A stretch of 64,000 bases of DNA from Nephromyces sp. MM_2019 (lineage: Eukaryota; Apicomplexa; Aconoidasida; Nephromycida), in the NCBI GenBank assembly GCA_015657535.1, contig JADHZB010002086.1, positions 63,607 to 127,606 on the forward strand, given 5' to 3'. The notes under the pieces are model-generated. The model was not told the origin of the DNA, ran no database searches, and saw nothing but the letters and a program-made list of their open reading frames with translations. Position 1 is the first letter of the stretch. Every line of letters starts with the position of its first letter. The position numbers and the translations under genes are program-made. Shown in pieces: positions 49,979 through 62,900 of the stretch.

Positions 49979-52598
49979 GTAAATACTCTGAATTTTTACT
50001 GCTTTTCGTGGTTTTTTTCTTTTGAAAGTACTTGCTTCTCAGAGGAAGCTCCAGTAGGTTGCTACAAATTTTTAAATTGAAAAAAATTTCTTTACGCAAC
50101 TCGATTTAGCTACCTCGTGAAGTACTAATTCATGAAAGTTAAAATTCTAAGCCGATGTTTCAAGACTTGAAAAACTCGGAATAACTCTTTTTGCCTAGTA
50201 TATAACGGTTTGCCAGAGGTATTATGTAACGTTGGCTTCTTCTTTGAAAATATACTTAATGTTTTTCCTTAATATTGAGTGTCCTAAGGTATATTAATGG
50301 TAGCTTCTCAATTCTAAATCTCTCACAATACCGTTTTGATGCGATCATCTATATTAGAGGGTATATAAAACGGATTTTAGGATTTTACTTTTGGTTTTTT
50401 TTTTAAGCGAAATTTTTGCACTAAGTAAAAAATCGTGTTTCATATCTTCCAAAAAAAGTAGCTTGGATAAAAATTTCTTGAGCTTGCTTTGCCGAAGTTT
50501 GTTCCATTCGTTCGCATTATATAAACCTTAAAAGAAATATCAAGCGAATCTTTCACGACCCATAATGGTACCAGTTTTTTTACATATCTTTATCGCATGA
50601 TTTTTTATGAAATTCTCAAGTATTTCCATGTCTTTTTTTTCGGTATTTTATTAATATTACTACTTTCGATATCATATTGATGCATCCTACAATTTGTTTG
50701 ATATTTTATGGAAAACTGCATGGTTTTTCATTGCTATTATTTGTGTAAGGAGCACTGGATTTAGGAATTTTATAGTATTCTTTCGGTGGAAAAATTCTCA
50801 AAAACACCAGAGTCATCAAGTCACATTGTGTTGGACTCCAATAAGAGAATTTGCATGATCATGTTTTGAAATCACTATTCTTGATGCTATGATATTCCTT
50901 GAGTAATAAATCGGATAAAAGAAAAAACCAACTATAGCGCAGGAACCTAATTTGGATGGCTTGCCATGGAAAAAACCAATTTTAGTAGTAAATGAAATAT
51001 TTTAAACTACATATGCCGATTTAAAAAAGTATTTTGGTAAATGAAAAGCTCCTGTTCCACCCAATATGCAAAATTTCATCAGCTCCATTTTCTAAAAAAC
51101 ATCATTTTCCTTATAAAAAAATCATTCCATCATCATATTATTATCAGGACAAAAAATATGGAGGCAAAAGTGCGTTTCAAAATTATTATGTTTTTATATT
51201 CAAAATCATTTTGCGATTACGCTTTAAAAGTATATTAAAAAACTAAAGGTTTTAAATCTTTGAAAAAATAAAAAAGATTTATCTTCAAATTACATTTTTC
51301 TCCTTTAATATATTAAAATATCATTATTAATTTATACAAAATAATTTTAAATGTCTTTTATTTCCTACACTGGGGCGATACTTAATTGAGTATTTCTTAT
51401 TTTTGAGATATCCCTGGTCCCAGTTATAAGCTGATTGATTCTAATACCATGAGACATTAAACACGATGAAACAGTCAAATGCCCTATTTTTTTTAAAAAT
51501 AAATGCATTTTAAAAATTTTGTATTCGCTTAGATTATTCAATTTATTCCTTTTCCCAAAGGCGAGCATGGTAAAACGTTAATGATTTGTTTTTTTAATCT
51601 TTGCGTAAATAGGAAATAAAAACAGTAAGAATTCTCCAAAAGGCAGTAAATACGATTATTTTATGATATTTGAAAGAATAATTTTAGTACTGATGCCACC
51701 GAGTTAATTATTTCAGGGGAAATTATAATTCCAACTAAAGATCATATAAATTTGAAAAAATTTCAAATGGAAAACGTATTTACTCATAAGTATTTGGGAT
51801 TCTTTTAGATGCTAAACAGTCAAAAGGATTTTTTTTTGCGAAGAAACAAACTTTTTCACTTTAACTCAGCCCAAAATGCATCAAATAGAAAATTTTCAAT
51901 GATTCAATTGAGTCCAGTTCAGTGAATCGAAAAATCTCAATTTTCCGAAGGTCAATTTTCCAAAAATTGCAAATGCAAGCATTTAACTTTTATAAAGGCA
52001 AAAATTTAACGAGACACACCGATAAACAGGATATAAACAAAAATGCACTCCCTCCGTCTTAATATTGCCTGATATACAAGCGAAACCAATGGCAGCTTCA
52101 TTAACTATTGTGATGAAAGGACTGCTAGTTTAATTTAGAGACAGTATTTTAGACGATTCATTTAAAAACTCAAGTTTATATATCCAAAAAAACGGCCAAT
52201 TTTAAATTTCCAAACTATAAAAGCTGCTTATTGGCATAAGCTTTAGGATTAGATTGAATTTTATTTCATAAACAGTTTCTTTAAACCAGCCAAAAAACTT
52301 GGCAGCAGTTGGACATAAAATGATATCAGGAAGATATATTTTAAACAAGAGAAGCATTTGTAAAACATCAAATATGGCAAAAGCCAGAAGAAGCCCAATT
52401 TATGCAAATAAATTGAAGAAAAAAAGCTGATTCTTTCTTTCTTCTTGAGCAGCTATTTTCATACAAAATAAAAGTAAAAAGAAAATTATTATAAAGCTTT
52501 GAATGAATATTTAAGATGAAATTTTATCCTGAAATTTAAACCTGAAAGGTCTCAAAAATAAAAAAAAATAAAAAAAATACAATAAACTTAGAAGCGAA

Positions 52599-52725
52599 GA
52601 AATTCTACACTTTTTACTCAAAATCTTTGGTGATTTATAATATCTAACGCTAGCTGCTGTAGCAGAGAAATTCTACACTTTATACTCCAAATCATCGGTG
52701 AGTTATATCTACTAGCTGCTTCAGC
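52599..52725. repeat. Imperfect tandem duplication covering the phosphodiesterase stop codon
   Basis: Two copies, about 52599-52664 and 52667-52725, share gaaattctacacttt, then a similar middle, then gctagctgct/actagctgct. The right copy contains the last 11 codons and stop of the phosphodiesterase; the left copy lies in the 3' untranslated side. Confidence 0.7.
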
Positions 52726-55022
52726 ATTTCAAAAAGTACGTCAGAGCTGGCTTCAGGGTCATTTGAAATTTCTTCGAAAGCTTCAGCGTAAATCTAAAAA
52801 AAAACCGTAATCGAAGCTGCTGTGTGTGTGCGACTTTTTTTGCACGAATAGGAGAGCCTAGCCGATTGCAGCAAAATCTTGCAAAATGAAAAATCTTCAA
52901 AAGATCAGATTAAAGAAATTGCTTGAGCAAAAAAAAAAGTAGTCTACAATCGTTTAGCTAACCTAATAAAAAGATGCCTCTTTAAACAAGAAAATTTGCT
53001 ATAAAAAATTGATAAGCTACCAATCACAATTCATAGATATTTTGCTCAAATATTTCCTAAAAGGCACAGCCTATTAAGCAAAAAACTCCCAGCTGCCATG
53101 AAAAATTTATATACTAATAAAAAGCAAGCTTTTGAGCATGAATTTCAGTTAAAAAGTAGAAAAAATCCAAAAAAATTTGTTCATCACTTTTTTTAAGTTT
53201 TTTTTTCAAAAAAAGCTGTTTTCATCAAATTTAAACATTAGTGTTGCTAGTAAAGAATGATTATTAGCTGAAAGATGCATTCTATAATATATGTTAAGAA
53301 AAAAATCCCACACACTTCCCTGCACACACGCTCCCTTAAAAATCTTTTTTATACCTAATTTTTCAAAGAGGAAATACAAATCTTGAAGAATTAATGAAAT
53401 TATCAAATAAAATTTGAAAAAAAACCCAAAAGCAGCTTCTTACCTCCCAAATTCTTTTGTTTTCAAGAAGTTGTCCAATACAAGTTTTCCTTACAAATAA
53501 ACTTTGAGAGTTTCCATTGGAATTTAAGGGAGTTTTCAGTACATCATAATGATTCATTTGATACTCTTCATCAAAGAATTTTGTAAAATTATCCCTGCCT
53601 TGCATAGCATATATTCCATCATCATATGTGTATGCAGCAGCGCTATTATTAGAAGTTATCCCCTGAGCAGCACCGTCAAAAAAAGAAGCTACTGCCTCAT
53701 CCATATTGCGTGAAGCAACAGAGGGGCCTAAAATGCTCTGATTGGTGCGACTGTGACTGTTTGCTGCGTTTTGCTCTGTTTCTTCGTCGTTTACTGCAAA
53801 GTGTACTGCCTTTCGCTCTAATTTTAAAGAGTTTTGCTCGCCTATATACACATTAAAAAAAGATATTAAGAAAATGATAAAAATAGAGTTTTAGAGGAGT
53901 TTAATTAGAGAAAATTTCAGGAAAAGTAATGCTGCCCAAAACCTAACAGGGAAAATTAAGAGTAAGGTTTCTGCATTATCTCTCAAGAACTTTTTGCCTA
54001 AAAAAATCAATTCTTTTCTAGTAAAATATCAAAGCGTCAAACTTATGCAGTGCATTCTGCAAGAGCAGGTATGTGTACAGTATTTTTTGTTTATAAAAGA
54101 AAATTTCACTATTAGAAAAAACGATTTGCAACATCTAAATCGGAATTGAGGGAGTTTGAAAACACATAGATAAGAGGTTGTGTGTGTGCGTAATTCAAAA
54201 AATTACTAAAAATAGCAATAAAAATAAATTGCAAAAATTCAAGCCGCTAGTTTTTTAAAGGAAATTTTGGTTATAAAAAAACAAAATATTGGTGTCTTTA
54301 GGGATAGTCAAAAAAGCAGTGTACATGCTGCAAAGCACTGAAGCTCTCCTTCCAAATGGAGAGTTGGCAGCTGGAAATCTAAAAATAGATTTAGTGAAAA
54401 CTCCAGTATGTGTGTGCACTGATTTTATAATTTTTTTCAGATCTTTAAAATATAAAAAACACAAAAATATCACTGGAAAAACTCGTTAAAAGTATTTGAA
54501 ACTTCAGCAAGAGAAATAAATGAGGGAAAATCGCGCACACAAGAATACAGTAAACTGAAATACACGCACACACATAAACACACTTAAATAAAATTCCATG
54601 AGGATTTCGTATTACGTAAAATGTTTGGAGCTCCTTTAACGGCATTAACAACAGAAAACCCTGAAAAAGGAGCTCCAATAAATAACTCAGCTTTGTTCTC
54701 TAAAGCTTTGATTCCTTTCGAGTTTTCAGCTTCTATCGTTGATGAGGAAATCACAGGATTCTCCGGCAAGCTTTTAGGTGAGTTTTTTGAAGAATTCGTA
54801 TTCTCTAGAGAATGACCCATTGAAAATGAGTTTTGGGAAGAAAATGGTGTAAAATCTGAAACTGGAGGAGGAGTAATTACCAAAGTGCTGCACTTGAGTG
54901 AGTTCATGGGCTCAAGCTCATTATTAAAAAACTCTTCTACTCCAGCAAGCTCTTCGTATAAATCAAGGCAGACAAACTATAAAAAAAAGGAAAAAGGAAA
55001 AAAATAGGTGGGAATTGTATAC

Positions 55023-55083
<61 letters not shown>

Positions 55084-55143
55084 TGTGTTTGTGTTTGTGT
55101 GTGTGTGTGTGTTTGTGTTTGTGCTTGTGTGTGAGTGTGTGTT

Positions 55144-55182
<39 letters not shown>

Positions 55183-58100
55183 TATATATACATATATATA
55201 GACAGAGGGTCATATAAATGTATATCTTAGTTTAAGCAATCTCTTTAGATATATCTTCACTAAATAAGTCAAAAATAGAGAAAAAGGCCTTTAAAAAACA
55301 AAATCCTCAAAGATGCATAAAACTCCTTGAAGCAACTTCTCCACGTAAAAACTCATTTATGCCTTCGGATTTAATTTTCTTCTAAAAAGCATTCATTAAG
55401 CTTTAATTAATTTATCAATTTAATGCATTAAAAAGCTAAAAAAGTTTCTCAAAAAATTGAAAATTCTTCTTTTTTTCCTTGTTAAAAAATACCAAAAAAT
55501 TGCCTCCAAAAAAATGAAAAATCCTTCATTTGAAAATCTTTTCTTTTGCGAAAAATTACCTGTAAAAATCCCACTTGGGATTTTGGTATTTCTTGCAGCC
55601 TCAAACGATCACATAACGGAGAAACGCTTAAAGACATAAGTTTTTCTTCATCGCCTTGAGCAAAAAATTCTTCAAGGCATTTAAGTGACCAATAATAATG
55701 CAAAGACCAATTTTTTGCAGAGTGGCCAATATCAGCAGCTTTAACACACATTTTTAATGTAATCCATCTGTCTTCTGCTTTTTCACTGAAATTGGAAAAA
55801 TCCATAATTTTAAGCAAAAAAATACGAATTTTTAAAGGAAATTTCTTGAAGATATGAAAATATTTCACAAATGATGAAATTTCCTTAAATTTAATTTCTT
55901 TTTTTAAAGTTTTAAATACTAAAAACATCAAATAAATGCAAAGTAAACAATTTCAAACAAAAGCTAAAAATTTCAAAAACATCTTCAGTAAATTAGAAAA
56001 AAAAAAGATAGTTTAATCTTTAACTCACGCTTTGTATTTTCAATAATTTTTTTTTGAATATTAGATTATTTTCAATTGAAGATAAAAAGTTCAAAAAGGG
56101 GTTAGTGTATTAATAGACTGAGAACTTTAACAAGACTTTATCTTGGTGCAAAAATCCCCATAAAAAGAAACCTCATAAAAAAAGGCTCACAAAAAACCCT
56201 AATCTCTCTCATTCAAAAATACTACCAACTTATCAGTTGAAGATGTGATTTTTCAAAATTAAAAAAGCTGAAATTCGCACTTAAAAAACATTCACAATAG
56301 TTATTAGAAAGTAGTATTCCCTTTTATCTGCAATCAACAGGCTTATTAAAAAAATAACAGCGTAAAATAAATGATAAAATGTGCTTTTTAAACAGAAAAT
56401 TGATCAGCTTGTTATATAAAGAAGTTGATAAAAAATAAATCAAAAAAGCCTTCCAAGATTTACCATAGCGAAAACTCTGGGCTTTGCCTTCTTACTTTAA
56501 ACTTTGCAATTGACTCAAAGTGTTTGGACATATCCGTATCGAGTATGATATCAATAATGTATTGCCTGTAAAAGATTCGTAGAAAAATCGGCATGTGTGT
56601 AAAAAAAATTGCTTATTTTCTCAGTTTATAATTTTTTATTTCATCGCTTCAATTATAAATTTTTTTTTAGTAAAAAAAAGCTTCAAAAAAAGTATTTTGC
56701 AAGCTTCAAGTAAATTAAAAAAACTCTACTTTCAATGTGAAGTTTCACGTGCTATTTTACATAATTTTATACTTTAAGAAAAGTGTAGAGAAAAAATATT
56801 TTATCATGTTTTACCCGTTAATTTTAGTAAAAAAAAATTGAATTTCTTGAAAAATTCAATAAAAAATTAAACTCAACACAAAGAATTAGCAATTTAGCCC
56901 AAAATTCTACTGATTTTGTATATTTTGTTTTTTCTACAGATAAAAGGCTGAACCAACGTATTGATTAACTCTCATATATGATGTTAATAAGAATTATTTT
57001 TATAAAAAAACGCTTTAAATGGCTTTTTAAAGTTCCTCAAAATGCAATGCTAGCCACTATAAATCTGCATATTTTCCTGCTAAAAGTCCTCCAAATTTTA
57101 TAGTTTTATGTGCCTTAATAAAATGCTTATTTTATTAGGTTTTTGTTTAATTTGAAAATTTTTAATTTCGTCTATTATTTTCATTAAAATTTAAAAAAGC
57201 ACGATTTTGCAACTAAAAAAAAACTTTTAAATCTTTAAAAATATCATGCTAACTTACCGTAATTTAAAAAAATCTTCCCTTGGTAGGAACTGAGCAAAAT
57301 TGCACTTTGGATTGCTTAACGTCTGAAATGTAACGGCAGCGTGATACTGCTCTAGTACAGATTGATCATTGTATCTTATAGCCAACTGATTGCTGCTAGA
57401 AATCTGAAAAAAAGTGGAAATTTTATCGAATTTTTGTTTCTTAAAAAGCCGTATAATCACTGAAAAAAGAGCAGCATAAAGTCCATAATTTAAAAAAAAA
57501 AAATCAAAAAGTTCAAAAAATTCATTTTTATAGAAAATATTAAAAGAAAAAAAATCTGTGCATAAACCTAATGCTTAATAGTAGCAGAAGATCTTTTAAA
57601 ACGCTCAAAATAAAAATTTGTGATACCAAAAAGTTTAAATAAAATTTAATGCAATTAATTTGAGGAATTAAATAATTTAACAATTAATAGGAAAAAAAAG
57701 ATTTTTTACCAAAAAGTTGTTGCTTCTGGCAGGGTGTGCGACGTCATGGCAAAGTGTGGCAACTATTAAGCCAACTTGCTGAACCGATGAAAGCTTATCA
57801 AACAAATATAATTTGTTTAAAAGAACAATCGTAGAATGACAAACGTCGGCTCCTAAGTATGTAAAAAAAATTTGGAGAGTGTGGGTGTGAGGTTTTTTTC
57901 ATGCTTTAAGGTGTTTGAAAAAATGAAATAGGGAAAATTCTGTTATTGTAATTTTTTAGCAATTTGGTTATATTCAATAAAACCTGATTGAGGAATAAGA
58001 TGGCACAAAGAAGAAAAAGCAATAAGAGAAAAAGAAGAAAAGCAAAATCACAAAAAAACACACGGGCAAAAAGAAAATTCACTCTGTTTATGAGCTTTTC

Positions 58101-59888
58101 AATACATTTTTCCCTAATATAAAGGAAATCAAAAATTTCTAAAAATAGTCACTGCATGCAGATAAAAATCCAATTTATCACATTTCCACAACAGCTTCAT
58201 GATTGCAAGCACACACATACAAAGCCTAATCCTTCCTCATTAGCATCTCAAAGCTTTAAAATTAATATTTTTTGCCTCAAAAAAGATATTGAAACTTTCA
58301 ATTTAAGCTTATTTATAAATTATAACGGAAAATAACTAACAAAAAGTTAAAAAAAGCTTTTAAATATACGCAGTATATAATTTTCAAAATAAAACGCTTC
58401 AAAAGCTTTTAAAGTCTCTAAAAAGCAAAAAACAACCGTGTTTGGCATTGTGATAAGGATTTTTTTGGTAGCAATTTGAAATTTCTTCCAAAAAACTGCT
58501 TATATGAGAGTTGCTGCATTTCAAGTAAGCGCTCGAATAAGCCTCTAAAAAAAAGCTTCCAACCTGTTGGTAATAAGAGGTAGAAAAGCAAATTTTTATA
58601 AGGAAAATCTCAAGTTTTAGAAAAAATAAAAAAGCCCTTTACAGCAGCAACTTAAGCAAGAAAAAGTTACAATCGTATTGAAAGAAAAAAAAATTTCAAA
58701 GAGGTGGGTACTCATATGGTTAAGCAGATATTGTGTGTGTGTGTGTGTGTGTGATTTTGAAGACACGCCGTGTGAATTTGATTATAATGGTGGAATCAGA
58801 AGGCCATATAGTTTTTTCAAAATAAAGTTAAATCTTTTGATAATGAAAAATTAAGAATATATTTTTCCTTCATATCTTGAAAAAAAACGTCTTTAAATAG
58901 AAATAAAAAAAAAGCTATGCGTTTGACTAGCAAAATTTTCAAGGCCACTTCAACATGAAGAAGGTCCAAAACAGCACAAAACGTGCTATAAAACAAGTGA
59001 AAAATCCAAGAAAAACACTAGAAAATTCAGCCAAAATTTTGCTTGATATTTCATTAAAATGTTCAAGAAAAAAAAACTTAAACCAGAAAACACATTTTCT
59101 TCTTCAGCAAATAAATTGTTAGAATAATATAATTTTAAGTAGTTACAAATATACTCCAAAACTGAGTATAAATATTATAGATAAAACTTAATTTGAAGCT
59201 CTTTCAATCCAAAATCTCTCTCTCCTACTGTTAAATTTTGACAAAAATTTCTTAGAAAATAAAAATTTGAAATCTAAAAAAAAATTCTCCTCCTGCCACA
59301 TCCAGCATTAATTTGCATTATATAAGCAAAAACGTAGATTTTTTTGCATAAATGTTTTTTTCAAACACACACACACACGCAACACACACACACACACACT
59401 CCACTAACAGTGATTAAAGCTTTTCCATCCGTTTGTTGGTCGAGTTTGATGCAATCGAAATTCCAATTTTTTCCTATTCCATCTAAAAATCCATCGTATG
59501 AATTATATTCCGAGCAATCAGTAAAAAAGTTAGAAAACGGTACTCCTGCTGCACTTGCCTGTTGAGAGTTTTTTAAAACAAAAAAAGTGTGTGTTTTTTA
59601 AGTGTTTAATATGCTCAAAAAAAAGGCAGAAAAAGCTGCATTTGTTCAAGTAATAAAACCTCTTTGCTAAAAAAAAATGTATCAATTGAACTTTTGAAGG
59701 CAAAATCCTATGTTTTTCTTTGCTTAAAAACTAATTTTTTAAAAACAAAATCCGAAATCTAAAGAGCAAGAATGGAAAGCAATTTTTTAAGTTATCTTGG
59801 ATATTTTTGATAACTCAAACGCTTTAAAACTACTATTCATCTCGTGTGTGCGTGTGTGTGTGTGTGTGTGTGTACGTGTGTGTGTGTG

Positions 59889-59919
<31 letters not shown>

Positions 59920-62900
59920 TGTGCCTCTATGTGTGCGTTGTGCCTCTATGTGTGCGTTGTGCCTCTGTGTGTGCGTTGTGCCTCTATGTGTGCGTTGTGC
60001 CTCTATGTGTGCGTTGTGCCTCTATGTGTGCGTTGTGCCTCTATGTGTGCGTTGTGCCTCTATNNNNNNNNNNNNNNNNNNNNNNNNNNNNNNNNNNNNN
60101 NNNNNNNNNNNNNNNNNNNNNNNNNNNNNNNNNNNNNNNNNNNNNNNNNNNNNNNNNNNNNNNNNNNNNNNNNNNNNNNNNNNNNNNNNNNNNNNNNNNN
60201 NNNNNNNNNNNNNNNNNNNNNNNNNNNNNNNNNNNNNNNNNNNNNNNNNNNNNNNNNNNNNNNNNNNNNNNNNTGTGCGTTGTGCCTCTATGTGTGCGTT
60301 GTGCCTCTATGTGTGCGTTGTGCCTCTATGTGTGCGTTGTGCCTCTATGTGTGCGTTGTGCCTCTATGTGCCTCTATGTGTGTGTGCGTCGTATAAATAC
60401 AAAGGTTTAAAACATCACAAAAACTCTTAATTTTGTTTTGTTGTTTTAATTCTTTTTTTAGAATAAAACAAAATACTTTTTGAGGCGGAAAACCGTTGAG
60501 ATTTACAGCTAAAATGATGCATTTCAAAATATTTCATTTCAATAGTAAAACAGAAAAAAATGAGCTTTTCACTTTAAAAATAAAAAAAACAAATTATTAT
60601 CGCAGCGCCTTATTTTATTCAAATTATTTTCTCAGAGCCAGATGATTTAGTAATCATTTTAGAATAATATTTTTACATTAAAGCGCAAAAAAAAGCCTAA
60701 TCCAGGAATGCAAAAAAAATGCACACACACACAAAGATAAACAAAGAGAAATTCAAGGGTACACGCACACCACAAAAAAAAATGAATAATGCTCTTTATA
60801 CTCAGTTTAAACACACGTACAGTATTGCATCACTTTTTTACCAAAGAGCCTAATAAAACTTATAAAAAGTTATCAAAATTCAGCTAAAGCGTACTATAAA
60901 AGCAGCGTTTGTGGCACAATTTTTTTTAATATTTTTTGATGCATCCTCCAGATATTCAGAGGCAGCTTGAGGCCTCGAAAAATTTTTGCGAATGAAATTC
61001 TCCATTGTAAACGTTAAATCATTGTGTCGAGTATCTTGAGATCGAGCTGAAATTTAAGAGGATTTAATGAGCTGATTAATGGTATATCAAAAAATGCTTT
61101 TGAGCTGAAGATTTTGTGTGTGTGAGAAATTTGAAGAATTAATTGGCAAAAAATCAACAAAAAAATAGTGTGTGTGCGTATCTGAAAAATATTCAAAAGC
61201 AAAACTTTTGCTTAGATATCTTTATTTATAAATAAAATGTATAGCTGTTTTACCAAATATTTGTCAATATTATTATTAATTCATCTGGTTTTTAAATTAT
61301 AGAAAAATGCAAGAGAATTACAAGGCAAATAGAGTAAATCGCCGTAAAATATATAAAAGAATCTCTAAATGTACAGCAAATTGATGAAATATCTTTGCAA
61401 AATCACTTTTTTGTCGTTAAAGTTTACAAGAAAAAAAAAAAAAAAATGAAAAATCGCAGTTTGAAGGATATTAAAAAAAAACTTTACTTGCCTTAATTTC
61501 CTAAAATGAAAAAAAGTTTTAAAGCATCAATTTTGAAAAATTTAGATTTAAATATTAGTGCAAAGATGTACTAAGTCCTCAAAAAAAAACTTGAAAGCGT
61601 AAAAAGCAAAGTTTTTTAAATATAAGACGGGTTGCTGGACATCATTGCCCTTTAAAAAAATTAGATAGTGTCAGTGTGTGCTTTTTTTCAGCTGATTAAC
61701 ACTTCTTCAAACTCCAAAAAATAACAAGAAAGTTATCTAAAAAACGGAAACAAACAATGCCTTAAAAATCAAAAATAAAAGTAAATTTTAATCAAAGATG
61801 ATTAAAAAAAATTACCTAAAATGGCATTAAAGTTGATAGCCAGTAAAGAATCGATTCGACTCAAATGAGTTAGAGATTCACGCACTCCAGTAACACTCCC
61901 CAGTAACAACGTTGCTAGCTCTGGAAACTCATCCTAAATTTTTAAAAGTTTAAAATAGAGCAAAAAAAAAAAAAAAAAAGTTTTTTGCTCAGAAAGACGA
62001 TCAACTTTCTTAGATTTTTACAGTAATGTTCCTCAAATTCTAGTTAAATGTGGAAAAAAACGTAAAAATTAGGAAAAAAGGAAAAATAAGTGTCTAAATA
62101 TGAGATAAAGACTGATTAAATGCAACTTCTAAATGTGAATATAAAAAAAATCCATTTTAGCAAAAAATTAGCTTTTAAGCTCATCTTTAAGGCAGAAAAA
62201 CTTTTTTTTTTTTTTTAAACAAAATTTTCCTGTAAAATCATACCTTAATGCAAGATCTAACGTAATCCACTCGAATAGAGGCGTCCTTTAAACTATTAAA
62301 AAGCCACTCTAGCGTAGTAGAAGTAGGTTTGTGATATTTTGAGACCTGAAAATCAGAATTTTACACTATAAAATAAAAGAAAAGCATGAAAATTCAAAGA
62401 TTTTGCGATTTAAAAATATTTTCCTCTTCAAAATGTAAATTTTTTTTAAAAAGTAATGAAAACTGCAATATTTTGTACGATAAAAAACTATTATTACATT
62501 TTTTAATAAATTTAATCAAAAAAACGTATAGAACAGTATTATTACTATAAATAATAAAAAGTTTTAAAATACTCTTGCGGTCTAAAAAATTTCTAAACTC
62601 TGATTTTTCTCGTATAAAAAGCGTTTATCTCAAATTTTAACAAAAATTAAGCAAACAAATCCAAAATTAGCATTTAATTGGGGAAATTCACATATCCTTT
62701 TTCGGGCCCTACTTCTTGAAAAATGTTAAGTTGAAAGCTTTGTAAAGTATTATTCTAAAACTCCATTATATTACCAGACATTCGGGTGATTTTACTGCCC
62801 AAAAAAACAGAGAGAAAGGATGAAATAAAGAGAAATGTATTTACTTTAAATCAAGGAAAAAAAGGTGATGAAAAAAGCTATATATTTCGCCTTCACATGA

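Larger units (their letters stand above)
47125..52691. other. Mostly non-coding; onset of strongly AT-rich DNA near 50 kb
   Basis: Apart from two weak + strand ORFs listed separately, nothing gene-like is visible. From about 50.0 kb the sequence turns into long runs of A and T with little G or C, and this continues to the end of the window except in phosphodiesterase exons. No repeat family or RNA gene was recognised here. Confidence 0.45.

Noticed and set aside
54963..55217. Frames of alternating His-Thr or Val-Cys residues on both strands
   Set aside because: Pure translation of the CA/TG microsatellite inside a phosphodiesterase intron.
59797..60430. Three overlapping long + strand frames with Cys/Val/Leu repeats around the N gap
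   Set aside because: They come from the 19-bp minisatellite, whose period rotates through all three frames, and are bridged by N. There is no start context and no non-repeat coding part.
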